64,000 nt of DNA from Iodobacter sp. BJB302 (GTDB lineage Bacteria > Pseudomonadota > Gammaproteobacteria > Burkholderiales > Chitinibacteraceae): positions 62,001 to 126,000 of the forward strand of contig NZ_PDZG01000001.1 of assembly GCF_002735645.1 (NCBI RefSeq), in the 5' to 3' direction. Made by a program: the position numbers and the translations under genes. The notes below the pieces were generated by a model. The model saw only the letters and a program-made list of their open reading frames with translations. It searched no databases and was not told the DNA's origin. Shown here one piece after another: positions 55,102-62,585 of the stretch (the first letter of the stretch is position 1; each line of letters opens with the position of its first letter).

Positions 55102-56207
55102 TATTTTTTTCCTTGAGATAGTTCAAAGCCAGTAATTTCCAAACCAAAGCCCGTCATGCTCGGAATGCGGCGCTCTGGCGACAACAGGCGCATTTTACCC
55201 ACACCTAAGTCTTTTAGCATTTGTGCACCAATACCATAGGTGCGCAAATCCCATTTCTTGTTTTCATTTAAGCCTAATTCCGGCAAGGCGCGAGCTAATA
55301 AATCGTTGCCATCTTCAGCGCGATGTAAAAGCACCATCACGCCACAGCCGGCTTTAGCAATGGCTTCTAAGGAAGACTTCACATCCCATGAATGCCCGGT
55401 CTGACCTAAATCCATCCAGTCGATCACCGACAAAGGCTCGTGCACCCGCACCAATGTTTCAGTCTCTGCACTTGGCTGGCCTTTAATCAGCGCCAGATGG
55501 CTGGCTGAAGTGAGCTTATCGCGGTAAACCGCCAGCTCAAACTCACCTGCAAACGTTGTAATCATGCGGCGTCCGGCGCACTCCACCAGCGTTTCGGTAC
55601 GGCTGCGATAATGAATCAGGTCGGCGATAGTACCAATTTTTAGCTGATGCTGTTCAGCAAATACTAAAAGTTCAGGTAAACGGGCCATAGTACCGTCGTC
55701 ATTCATGATCTCGCAGATCACGCTGGCAGGCGTTACGCCGGCTAATGCGGCCAGATCACAGCCAGCTTCAGTATGCCCTGCCCTGACCAATACCCCGCCT
55801 GGCTGCGCCATAATCGGGAACACATGGCCAGGTTGCACGATATCGCTGGCCTTTGCATCAAAGGCAATGGCTTTTTTAATGGTTAAAGCGCGATCATGTG
55901 CAGAAATACCGGTAGTGACGCCCTCCGCCGCTTCAATCGATGCAGTAAAGTTAGTCCCAAAACTCGATCCATTTGCACGCACCATGGGCGCCAGGCCCAA
56001 ATGAGCACAGCGCTCGGCATTAATCGTCAGGCAAATCAGGCCACGGCCATGTTTGGCCATAAAGTTAATCGCTTCTGGCGTTACAAAATCTGCCGCCAGC
56101 ACCAGATCCCCCTCGTTTTCCCTATCTTCTTCGTCAACCAGCACCACCATGCGCCCGGCGCGTAATTCTTCGATAATTTCCTGGACTGGGGAGATATTGA
56201 CACTCAT
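55101..56207 (-). CDS. ribBA: 3,4-dihydroxy-2-butanone 4-phosphate synthase with GTP cyclohydrolase II-like C-domain
   Basis: The 368-residue protein has a complete RibB domain at the N-terminus ([49 protein letters not shown]). Its C-terminal half resembles GTP cyclohydrolase II but lacks the zinc-binding Cys cluster, so only the RibB step is likely. This degenerate form is common in Proteobacteria. ATG 56207 ([10 protein letters not shown]) has AAAGGT upstream. A real RibA should exist elsewhere. No FMN riboswitch was recognised in the leader. Confidence 0.93.
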   Translation of the reverse strand: MSVNISPVQEIIEELRAGRMVVLVDEEDRENEGDLVLAADFVTPEAINFMAKHGRGLICLTINAERCAHLGLAPMVRANGSSFGTNFTASIEAAEGVTTGISAHDRALTIKKAIAFDAKASDIVQPGHVFPIMAQPGGVLVRAGHTEAGCDLAALAGVTPASVICEIMNDDGTMARLPELLVFAEQHQLKIGTIADLIHYRSRTETLVECAGRRMITTFAGEFELAVYRDKLTSASHLALIKGQPSAETETLVRVHEPLSVIDWMDLGQTGHSWDVKSSLEAIAKAGCGVMVLLHRAEDGNDLLARALPELGLNENKKWDLRTYGIGAQMLKDLGVGKMRLLSPERRIPSMTGFGLEITGFELSQGKK

Positions 56208-56562
56208 AGCAGTACCTTTATTTTTTAAGATCACTTAAAGCAAATAAATTCGGCCTTACCCGCCACAACATCATTTTTTCAAACATCAAATCCTGATTGC
56301 AGCAGGCAATAAGCGGCTATTGTCCCAGATCAGCGGACGATAGACCATAAGCAAGCCACTTTTCCCATCGGCTTATCATAAGAAATAGATCAGAATTATT
56401 AAAAACAGATATGACACCAGGGCAAAGTGCTTTCTTTCAGCTGACGCCTCTGCTATTCTCGCGAACTTCAAAGCATTTGCTGGCAAAGCGAACGGGCGCG
56501 GATAAAGGAATAATGTGCGTCATTCGTTCAACGATCCGGATAAGTAAGCAGCCAGACAATCA
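56208..56562. other. Divergent region between ribBA and the aryl polyene-type operon
   Basis: About 355 bp between divergent genes. AT-rich near ribBA. I see no FMN riboswitch core and no gene. It must hold both promoters, but no pair of boxes stands out. Confidence 0.4.
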
Positions 56563-57282
56563 ATGATTCAATTTCAAATCTCAAATTGGGCCGCCTGGGC
56601 TCCTGGCTTGCATGACCAATCGTCATGGCTGGCTTATCTGGCCGCGCCCCATACCCCTACTGGCGATGAAACCCCCGCATTAAGTGAAATGCCGGTCATG
56701 CTGCGCCGCCGCGTAGGCCACCTAGGTAAAATGGCCTTACAGGTGGCTTATCGGAGCAGTGAAAAAGACGCGCAATGCCCGGTCATTTTTGCTTCCCGTT
56801 ATGGCGATATGGCGCAATCGGTAGAGCAACTCAGTCAATTAGCGCTTAGCAACGCCGTTTCCCCGACTGCATTCAGCATGTCGGTGCATAACGCTATTTC
56901 AGCCTTATTTTCTATTGCCCGCAAAGATACCGGCAGCTATACCGCCATCGCCGCAGGCCAGGAAACCACAGAAGCCGCATTCACAGAAGCGTTGGCACTG
57001 CTGGCTGATGGCGCAGCCAGTGTGCTGCTGGTTTATTACGACGAACCCCTGCCGCAGCCTCATCATATTTTTGCCGATACGCCTGAGTTTCCACACGCCT
57101 TTGCCTGCCTGCTGGTCAAAGCAGAGCAAGGCATCAGCCTTTGCAGCAAAGCCTGCGGGCAGAGCCAAGAAAAAGACGATCTGCCGGGCAGCATTGCTGT
57201 GCTGCGTTTTTTACTTTCCAATCAGCCCGAATATCTGCATACCGTGGGCCCGCGAACCTGGGTCTGGCAGAGAAATGCTTAA
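56563..57282 (+). CDS. Ketosynthase-like protein of an aryl polyene-type cluster
   Basis: The 239-residue protein matches the N-terminal ketosynthase-like domain found in aryl polyene and xanthomonadin clusters. It has PVIFASRYGDMAQSVEQLSQ, LSNAVSPTAFSMSVHNAISA and SIARKDTGSYTAIAAGQET. The nucleophilic Cys of real ketosynthases is absent from the corresponding TAIAAGQETTEAAF stretch, so it probably acts as a chain-length or scaffold partner. It is the first gene of the operon; its stop overlaps the next start by eight bases. Confidence 0.82.
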   Translation: MIQFQISNWAAWAPGLHDQSSWLAYLAAPHTPTGDETPALSEMPVMLRRRVGHLGKMALQVAYRSSEKDAQCPVIFASRYGDMAQSVEQLSQLALSNAVSPTAFSMSVHNAISALFSIARKDTGSYTAIAAGQETTEAAFTEALALLADGAASVLLVYYDEPLPQPHHIFADTPEFPHAFACLLVKAEQGISLCSKACGQSQEKDDLPGSIAVLRFLLSNQPEYLHTVGPRTWVWQRNA

Positions 57283-58057
57283 GACACTGGAAAGAAGCTG
57301 GCGGATTATCGCGACTGCACTCGCTTTTTCTGCCTTTGGCCTGGGTGGTCTGGCGCTGGGCCTGGTTTTTTTTCCGCTCTTGCATTTATGCGTACGCCAC
57401 AGCGCACATAAAACCCGCCTGGCACGCTTAACGGTTCACTACGCTTTTAAGTTTTTTATTGAATTAATGCGCGTGCTGGGCATTTTGCGCTATAGCATCA
57501 GGGGTCTTGAAAAACTGCACCGCCCAGGGCGATTAATTCTTGCCAATCATCCCACGCTGATCGACGTGGTATTTTTAATTTCCTTAGTTAAAAACGCGGA
57601 TTGCGTCGTCAAGGCAGGATTAACCCAAAACCCTTTTACCCGCGGCCCCATAAAAGGGACTGCCTATGTTTGCAATAATTCCGGCTCGCAGCTCATCGAC
57701 GACTGTATTGCTTCGGTACACGCAGGCAATGATTTAATTATTTTCCCTGAAGGCACGCGCACGGCGACAGACGGATCAATGAAGCTACAGCGCGGTGCAG
57801 CCAATATTGCCCTGCGTGGCCAGTGCGACATCACCCCTGTAACCATACGCTGCCAGCCACTCAGCCTCACCAAGGGTTTACCCTGGTGGAAAGTGCCTGC
57901 CAGCCGCATGATTTTCACCCTGGACATTGGGGACGATATTGCTGTTGCCCCTTTTTTAGAGCAGGCAGGCGGCGAAACAGCCCTTGCCGCCCGTCAGCTC
58001 ACTCAATATTTGCACGACTATTTTTTACCGGAGAACACTGCCCATGCTGGCGCTTGA
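57275..58057 (+). CDS. Lysophospholipid acyltransferase family protein (PlsC-like)
   Basis: The 260-residue protein has an N-terminal hydrophobic helix (AFGLGGLALGLVFFPLLHL), the acyltransferase motif NHPTLID (NHx4D) and the FPEGTRTATDGS block. In aryl polyene clusters such enzymes help attach the polyene to a glycerolipid anchor. ATG 57275 lies within the end of the previous gene; frames starting earlier in the same register are shadows. The C-terminus overlaps the first ACP gene by 14 bases. Confidence 0.88.
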   Translation: MLKTLERSWRIIATALAFSAFGLGGLALGLVFFPLLHLCVRHSAHKTRLARLTVHYAFKFFIELMRVLGILRYSIRGLEKLHRPGRLILANHPTLIDVVFLISLVKNADCVVKAGLTQNPFTRGPIKGTAYVCNNSGSQLIDDCIASVHAGNDLIIFPEGTRTATDGSMKLQRGAANIALRGQCDITPVTIRCQPLSLTKGLPWWKVPASRMIFTLDIGDDIAVAPFLEQAGGETALAARQLTQYLHDYFLPENTAHAGA

Positions 58058-58304
58058 ACAAGAAATCAAACAACTGATTATCTCGGCCCTCAACCTTGAA
58101 GACCTGAGCCCGGAAGAGATCGACTCCAGCGCCCCGCTGTTTGTGGATGGCTTGGGTCTGGATTCCATTGATGCCTTAGAGTTGGGCTTAGTGCTGCAGA
58201 AATCCTATGGAGTCAGTCTGTCTGCAGATTCAGGCGAAACCCGCGCGCATTTTGCCAGCGTGCAAGCATTAGCAACCTTTATTGCCTCAGCACGTATTAA
58301 CTGA
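58044..58304 (+). CDS. Acyl carrier protein (first of two)
   Basis: The 86-residue acidic protein starts MLALEQEIKQLIISALNLED and carries the phosphopantetheine site at Ser41 in LGLDSIDALELGLVLQKSYG. It is followed by a second ACP. In aryl polyene clusters one ACP carries the growing chain and the other the starter or an intermediate; which does which cannot be told here. It overlaps the acyltransferase gene. Confidence 0.92.
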   Translation: MLALEQEIKQLIISALNLEDLSPEEIDSSAPLFVDGLGLDSIDALELGLVLQKSYGVSLSADSGETRAHFASVQALATFIASARIN

Positions 58305-58335
58305 CAAGTACACCCGTGTGTAGCAAGGAATACCC

Positions 58336-58593
58336 ATGACCAAGCAAGAAATGTTTGAACGCCTCAGCGCCATTTTGCAAGAAACTTTTGATACCGAAGC
58401 CAGCAAAATCACTCCTGAAGCACGCCTTTACGAAGATCTGGATATCGACAGCATTGATGCGGTTGATCTCATCGTTAAACTTAAACCTATTGCAGGCAAA
58501 CGCCTGCACCCCGATGCATTTAAAGCCGTGCGTACCTTGCAAGATGTTGTTGATGCACTCTATGAGCTGATGCAAGAAAAATCTGCAGCTTAA
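58336..58593 (+). CDS. Acyl carrier protein (second of two)
   Basis: The 85-residue acidic protein has the phosphopantetheine site Ser39 in DLDIDSIDAVDLIVKLKPIA, closer to standard fatty-acid ACP (DxDSxDxVxL). It lies 31 bp after the first ACP with an AAGGA ribosome site, and two bases before the membrane protein gene. Confidence 0.93.
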   Translation: MTKQEMFERLSAILQETFDTEASKITPEARLYEDLDIDSIDAVDLIVKLKPIAGKRLHPDAFKAVRTLQDVVDALYELMQEKSAA

Positions 58594-58594
58594 A

Positions 58595-59128
58595 ATGCGT
58601 ACCCTCGTTTTAGGCATCATCACCCTCGCTTACCCTGTGCTGATTTATCTTGGTTTGGGCCATTTCGAGCCAAAATGGCTGGCACTATTGCTGGTGGCCA
58701 TGGCCTTGGTACGTGCCTTGCTCACAAAAGAGAAAATCTGGCTGATTGCCGCTGCGGGCGCTGCCTTGCTGGCCATGGTAAGTTTTGCAAGTAACCAGCT
58801 TTTGCCTCTCAAGCTTTACCCCGTTCTGGTTAATGGGGTGCTCTGTGCCGCCTTTGCACTGTCGCTGGCGTATCCACCCAGCGCCATAGAGCGCCTAGCG
58901 AGGCTGAGCGAACCCGATCTGCCAGAGAGCGGTGTACGGTATACGCGCCGGGTCACGCAAGTTTGGTGTGGTTTTTTTATTTTTAACGGCTGCGCGGCCT
59001 TGATCACCGCGTTTTGGTCGGACGCTGCCTGGGCCTTATACAACGGATTGATTGCCTATCTTCTGATGGGCGTACTCTTTCTGGGGGAATGGATCATCAG
59101 GCGGCGAGTCAGGGCTGCTTATGGCTAA
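58595..59128 (+). CDS. Membrane protein of aryl polyene clusters (COG4648-like)
   Basis: The 177-residue protein is strongly hydrophobic with about six helices. It starts MRTLVLGIITLAYPVLIYLG and has YTRRVTQVWCGFFIFNGCAA, typical of the COG4648 membrane proteins found between the ACP and ligase genes in these clusters. The biochemical role is unknown. Its end overlaps the next gene by eight bases. Confidence 0.85.
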   Translation: MRTLVLGIITLAYPVLIYLGLGHFEPKWLALLLVAMALVRALLTKEKIWLIAAAGAALLAMVSFASNQLLPLKLYPVLVNGVLCAAFALSLAYPPSAIERLARLSEPDLPESGVRYTRRVTQVWCGFFIFNGCAALITAFWSDAAWALYNGLIAYLLMGVLFLGEWIIRRRVRAAYG

Positions 59129-60818
59129 CTTTATCTCACTTGACCGCCTGCTGTTTACAGGCCGGGAATCCACTTTCCCCCTGGCAAAAAATGCCGCGCA
59201 AATGATTGATTACGGCAGCTTCAGCAGGGATGTTGCCCGCTGGCAGCATGCATTCCGCCTGCACAGCGGCAGCCGCTTTGCACTGTACTTTAATGACAGC
59301 GCCACTTTTGCCGCCGCGCTTTTAGGCGCATGGCACGCGGGTAAATGTGTCTGCCTGCCCAGTGACACCCTGCCTGCCACTTTGCAAAAACTGCAAGAAA
59401 CAACGGATGGTTTTGCAGGTGATTTTCCGGCTGCACTCTCGCCCATCTCTGCGACAGAATACGCTGCAACAAGCTGGCAAGTGCTGAATTTAAATGCTGT
59501 GATGCTGGTGGTCTATACATCGGGCAGCAGCGGCGAGCCCTGTGCCATTCCTAAAAAACTCTCACAGCTGGTCAGCGAAGTCGCGGCGCTTGAAACCTGC
59601 TTTAGTAAACAAAGCGCCGGGGCCACCGTACTGGCCACCGTCTCGCATCAGCATATTTACGGGCTATTGTTCCGCATTTTATGGCCGCTCTCGGCAGGGC
59701 GTGTCTTTGATACGGAAAGGCTGGTTTTTCCTGAAGACATTGCCGCCGCGCTGAGCGATGCCTCGCCTGCCGCAACGATTCTGGTAGCCAGCCCCGCCCA
59801 TTTAAAACGCCTGCCTGAGCAGCTTAACTGGCAGACAGAATCCTTACGCGCGGTGTTTTCTTCTGGCGGCCCTTTGCCTGCGGAAGCCCTGCCTGCCTGC
59901 CGCAATTTACTTGGCAGCGCCCCGTTTGAAATCTATGGCAGCTCAGAAACCGGCGGCATTGCCTGGCGGCAACGCCAGCAGGATCATCAGACCGCATGGA
60001 GAACACTGCCCGGCATTGCGATCCGCGTAGAAAACGAAACGCTCTTTTTGCGCTCACCCCATCTGAGCAATAACGACTGGCAAGCCGGCAATGATCGCGT
60101 ATCGCTCACCCCGAATGGCTTTGAGCTGCTTGGGCGCAGCGACCGCATTATCAAGATCGAAGAAAAACGCGTTTCACTCAGCGCAATGGAGCAGGCGCTG
60201 CTGGCCACACAGCTGCTGGACGAAGTGCGCCTGATTGCCCTGCCCGGCTCACGGCTTTCTCTGGGTTTAATCGCCTGCCCCAATGAAGCAGGCTGGCGCT
60301 TAGTGGATGAGCAAGGCAAGAAGGCACTGAATCAGGCCTTACGCAACGCCCTGGCAGAATCAAGCGAGGCCAGTGCCCTGCCGCGCCGCTTTCGCTATAT
60401 CTGGGCTTTGCCCAGCAATACCCAGAGCAAAACCACCCACGCGGCACTGCTCGCACTGTTCGATCCGCGCCGCCCCGAAGCACGCCTGATTGAGCGCAGC
60501 AAAGACGCCGCATTGCTGAATATTGATGTAAACGCCAGCTCGCCCTTTTTTGATGGCCACTTTAATACGGCCCCCATTCTGCCGGGCGTGGCTCAGACAG
60601 AGTGGGCGCTTTGCCTTGCGCGTGAGCTGTTTGAGCTGCCCGCCGTGTTTTTGCGCATGGAAGTACTGAAGTTTCAACAAGTGATCCTTCCGGGCAGCCA
60701 GATTCAGCTGGAGCTGAAAACACTCAGCAAAGACACTGAAACCTTGCTGACATTTAAATTTGTATCTGCAGCAGGCACACACGCCAGCGGCCGGATTGTT
60801 TTAGGAAATACTGCATGA
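59121..60818 (+). CDS. Acyl-AMP ligase fused to a hot-dog dehydratase
   Basis: The 565-residue protein has an adenylating domain with VVYTSGSSGEPCAIPKKLSQ (P-loop) near residue 135, EIYGSSETGGIAWRQRQ and a C-terminal ligase part (LLGRSDRIIKIEEKRVS). The last ~110 residues (SPFFDGHFNTAPILPGVAQT, LKFQQVILPGSQIQLEL) form a FabA/FabZ-like hot-dog domain. It should load an aryl acid onto an ACP and also dehydrate extension intermediates. In E. coli-type clusters these are separate genes. It overlaps the mini-ORF by four bases. Confidence 0.9.
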   Translation: MANFISLDRLLFTGRESTFPLAKNAAQMIDYGSFSRDVARWQHAFRLHSGSRFALYFNDSATFAAALLGAWHAGKCVCLPSDTLPATLQKLQETTDGFAGDFPAALSPISATEYAATSWQVLNLNAVMLVVYTSGSSGEPCAIPKKLSQLVSEVAALETCFSKQSAGATVLATVSHQHIYGLLFRILWPLSAGRVFDTERLVFPEDIAAALSDASPAATILVASPAHLKRLPEQLNWQTESLRAVFSSGGPLPAEALPACRNLLGSAPFEIYGSSETGGIAWRQRQQDHQTAWRTLPGIAIRVENETLFLRSPHLSNNDWQAGNDRVSLTPNGFELLGRSDRIIKIEEKRVSLSAMEQALLATQLLDEVRLIALPGSRLSLGLIACPNEAGWRLVDEQGKKALNQALRNALAESSEASALPRRFRYIWALPSNTQSKTTHAALLALFDPRRPEARLIERSKDAALLNIDVNASSPFFDGHFNTAPILPGVAQTEWALCLARELFELPAVFLRMEVLKFQQVILPGSQIQLELKTLSKDTETLLTFKFVSAAGTHASGRIVLGNTA

Positions 60819-60895
60819 ATATCCACATGGTGATTCCTGCATACCAACACATGATATTCGCCTGCAGCGGTATCAGTCAGGGAAGCACAGCATGA
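60815..60895 (+). CDS. 26-codon coupled mini-ORF resembling the next gene's start
   Basis: ATG 60815 overlaps the ligase stop (ATGA) and its TGA at 60893 overlaps the start of the glycosyltransferase (ATGA), so translation could pass through all three. The product starts MNIHMVIPAYQHMIF, close to MKICVVIPVYNHGEA of the next gene, and the DNA of the two starts is similar over about 40 bp. It may be a duplicated and decayed 5' end, a spacer kept for coupling, or a small peptide. Too short to judge by codon use. Confidence 0.45.
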   Translation: MNIHMVIPAYQHMIFACSGISQGSTA

Positions 60896-61629
60896 AAATA
60901 TGCGTCGTGATTCCTGTTTATAACCATGGCGAAGCCATCAGTGCGGTTGTACATGCCGTACGCGGCCATGATTTGCACTGCATTTTGGTCGACGATGGCA
61001 GCCATGCCCCTTGCGCGGCCGTATTAGATCAGCTGGATAAAGAGCTGGAGCAAAACGTAACCCTCGTGCGCCTGCTGCAAAACCAGGGCAAGGGCGGCGC
61101 GATGATTGCGGGCCTGCGCTGCGCGCTTGATCTGGGCTACAGCCATGCATTACAAATTGATGCCGATGGCCAGCACAATACCGCCGATATTCCCACTTTT
61201 ATTGCGCTGGCAAAGCAAAACACCCAGGCCCTGATTTGCGGTTGCCCGGTTTACGATGAAAGCGTGCCCAAAGTGCGCCTGTATGGCCGTTATGCAACCC
61301 ATATCTGGGTGTGGATTAACACCCTGTCGCTGGCAATTAAAGATTCAATGTGCGGCTTTCGCATCTACCCGCTTGCGCCCACTATTGCGCTGTTTAACAG
61401 CCGCAATATTGGCAAACGCATGGATTTTGATATTGATATTGCGGTACGTTTGTACTGGCGCGGCATGCCGGTCATCAACCAGCCTACAAAAGTAAGCTAC
61501 CCCAGCGACGGCGTATCTCACTTTAAAGCCCTGCTAGATAATGTACTGATCTCACGGATGCATGCACGGCTGTTTGCAGGCATGTTGCTGCGCTCGCCGC
61601 GGCTCATCTGGAGAAAGCTGTCCTCGTGA
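60892..61629 (+). CDS. Family 2 glycosyltransferase of the aryl polyene-type cluster
   Basis: The 245-residue protein starts MKICVVIPVYNHGEAISAVV and has ILVDDGSHAPC, then the GT-A metal site DADGQHN, and the C-terminal RMDFDIDIAVRLYWRGMPV that binds the acceptor. It is of the dolichyl-phosphate mannosyltransferase-like GT2 type with no transmembrane helices. In aryl polyene clusters such enzymes may glycosylate the lipid anchor. ATG 60892 has GGGAAG upstream and overlaps the mini-ORF stop. Confidence 0.9.
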   Translation: MKICVVIPVYNHGEAISAVVHAVRGHDLHCILVDDGSHAPCAAVLDQLDKELEQNVTLVRLLQNQGKGGAMIAGLRCALDLGYSHALQIDADGQHNTADIPTFIALAKQNTQALICGCPVYDESVPKVRLYGRYATHIWVWINTLSLAIKDSMCGFRIYPLAPTIALFNSRNIGKRMDFDIDIAVRLYWRGMPVINQPTKVSYPSDGVSHFKALLDNVLISRMHARLFAGMLLRSPRLIWRKLSS

Positions 61630-62585
61630 GCTCATCCCCACAAAACAAGGAACAACCCCAGCTGCACTGGGCAGATATCAGTGAGAACACCTTTATCGCA
61701 GGCATCTGGCTGCTTTTTTGGGTGCATAAACTTCTGGGCCGCTGGCCATTCCGGCTGTGTCTTTATCCGGTCATTACCGTTCAATGGTTAAGCCGCCCGA
61801 CCTTGCGTCATGCATCGATGCAATATTTGCAACGCCTGGAGGCGGCCACAGGCGCGCTGGGCCATGCTGCGTCCTGGCGTGACAGCCTGAAACACCTCGC
61901 GCTTTTTGCCGAAACCATGCTGGATAAGCTGCTGGCCGTTTCTGGCCGATATCAGTTCAGCAATGTCATAACCGAAGGGCGTGAAGCGTTTTACTCCACC
62001 GCAGAGCAGAGTTTGGGTGGCGTGATTATCACTGCCCACCTGGGGTGCCTTGAGCTTTGCCGCGCCATGGCCGAGGACACCGGCAAGATTCGCCTCAATA
62101 TTCTGGTGCACACCCGCCACGCGAGGCAATTTAACCAGCTTTTAAAGCGGCTGAATCCTGATAACGACTTACAACTGATCGAAGTCTCGGAAGTCGGCCC
62201 TGCAACCGCCGTCCTGCTGGCCGAAAAGATAGCCGCCGGTGAATATATCGTGATTGCCGGAGACCGGATTCCCGTCTTTGCCAGCCAGACCGTACAAGCG
62301 AGCTTTTTAGGCCATAGCGCGCCCTTTCCCGCGGGCCCTTACGTCTTAGCCAGCCTCTTAAAATGCCCGCTCTATTTACTGGGCTGCATCCACGCAGGGC
62401 GTGGCTATCGCATTCATTTTGAAACACTGGCCAGCCGGGTGATTTTGCCGCGAGGCCAGCGCAATGAAGCAATGTCGGGCTATGCAGCGCAATACGCACA
62501 AGCCATCACCGCGCTGCTCAAACGCTCGCCCTACGACTGGTTTAACTTTTTTGCCTTTTGGGATCAGACACATGACAAACACTAA
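61626..62585 (+). CDS. LpxL/HtrB-like acyltransferase
   Basis: The 319-residue protein resembles late lipid A acyltransferases. The catalytic Hx4E is in ITAHLGCLELCRAMAEDTG, and AGDRIPVFASQTVQASFLGH with ASLLKCPLYLLGCIHAGRGY follow. Such enzymes are found in aryl polyene clusters, where they probably acylate the glycolipid anchor. The start is GTG, overlapping the glycosyltransferase stop; the 3' end overlaps the ammonia-lyase by 14 bases. Confidence 0.9.
   Translation: MSSSPQNKEQPQLHWADISENTFIAGIWLLFWVHKLLGRWPFRLCLYPVITVQWLSRPTLRHASMQYLQRLEAATGALGHAASWRDSLKHLALFAETMLDKLLAVSGRYQFSNVITEGREAFYSTAEQSLGGVIITAHLGCLELCRAMAEDTGKIRLNILVHTRHARQFNQLLKRLNPDNDLQLIEVSEVGPATAVLLAEKIAAGEYIVIAGDRIPVFASQTVQASFLGHSAPFPAGPYVLASLLKCPLYLLGCIHAGRGYRIHFETLASRVILPRGQRNEAMSGYAAQYAQAITALLKRSPYDWFNFFAFWDQTHDKH

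Noticed and set aside
56208..56400. FMN riboswitch upstream of ribBA
   Set aside because: The conserved AGGGGC and junction elements were not found on the minus strand in the leader.
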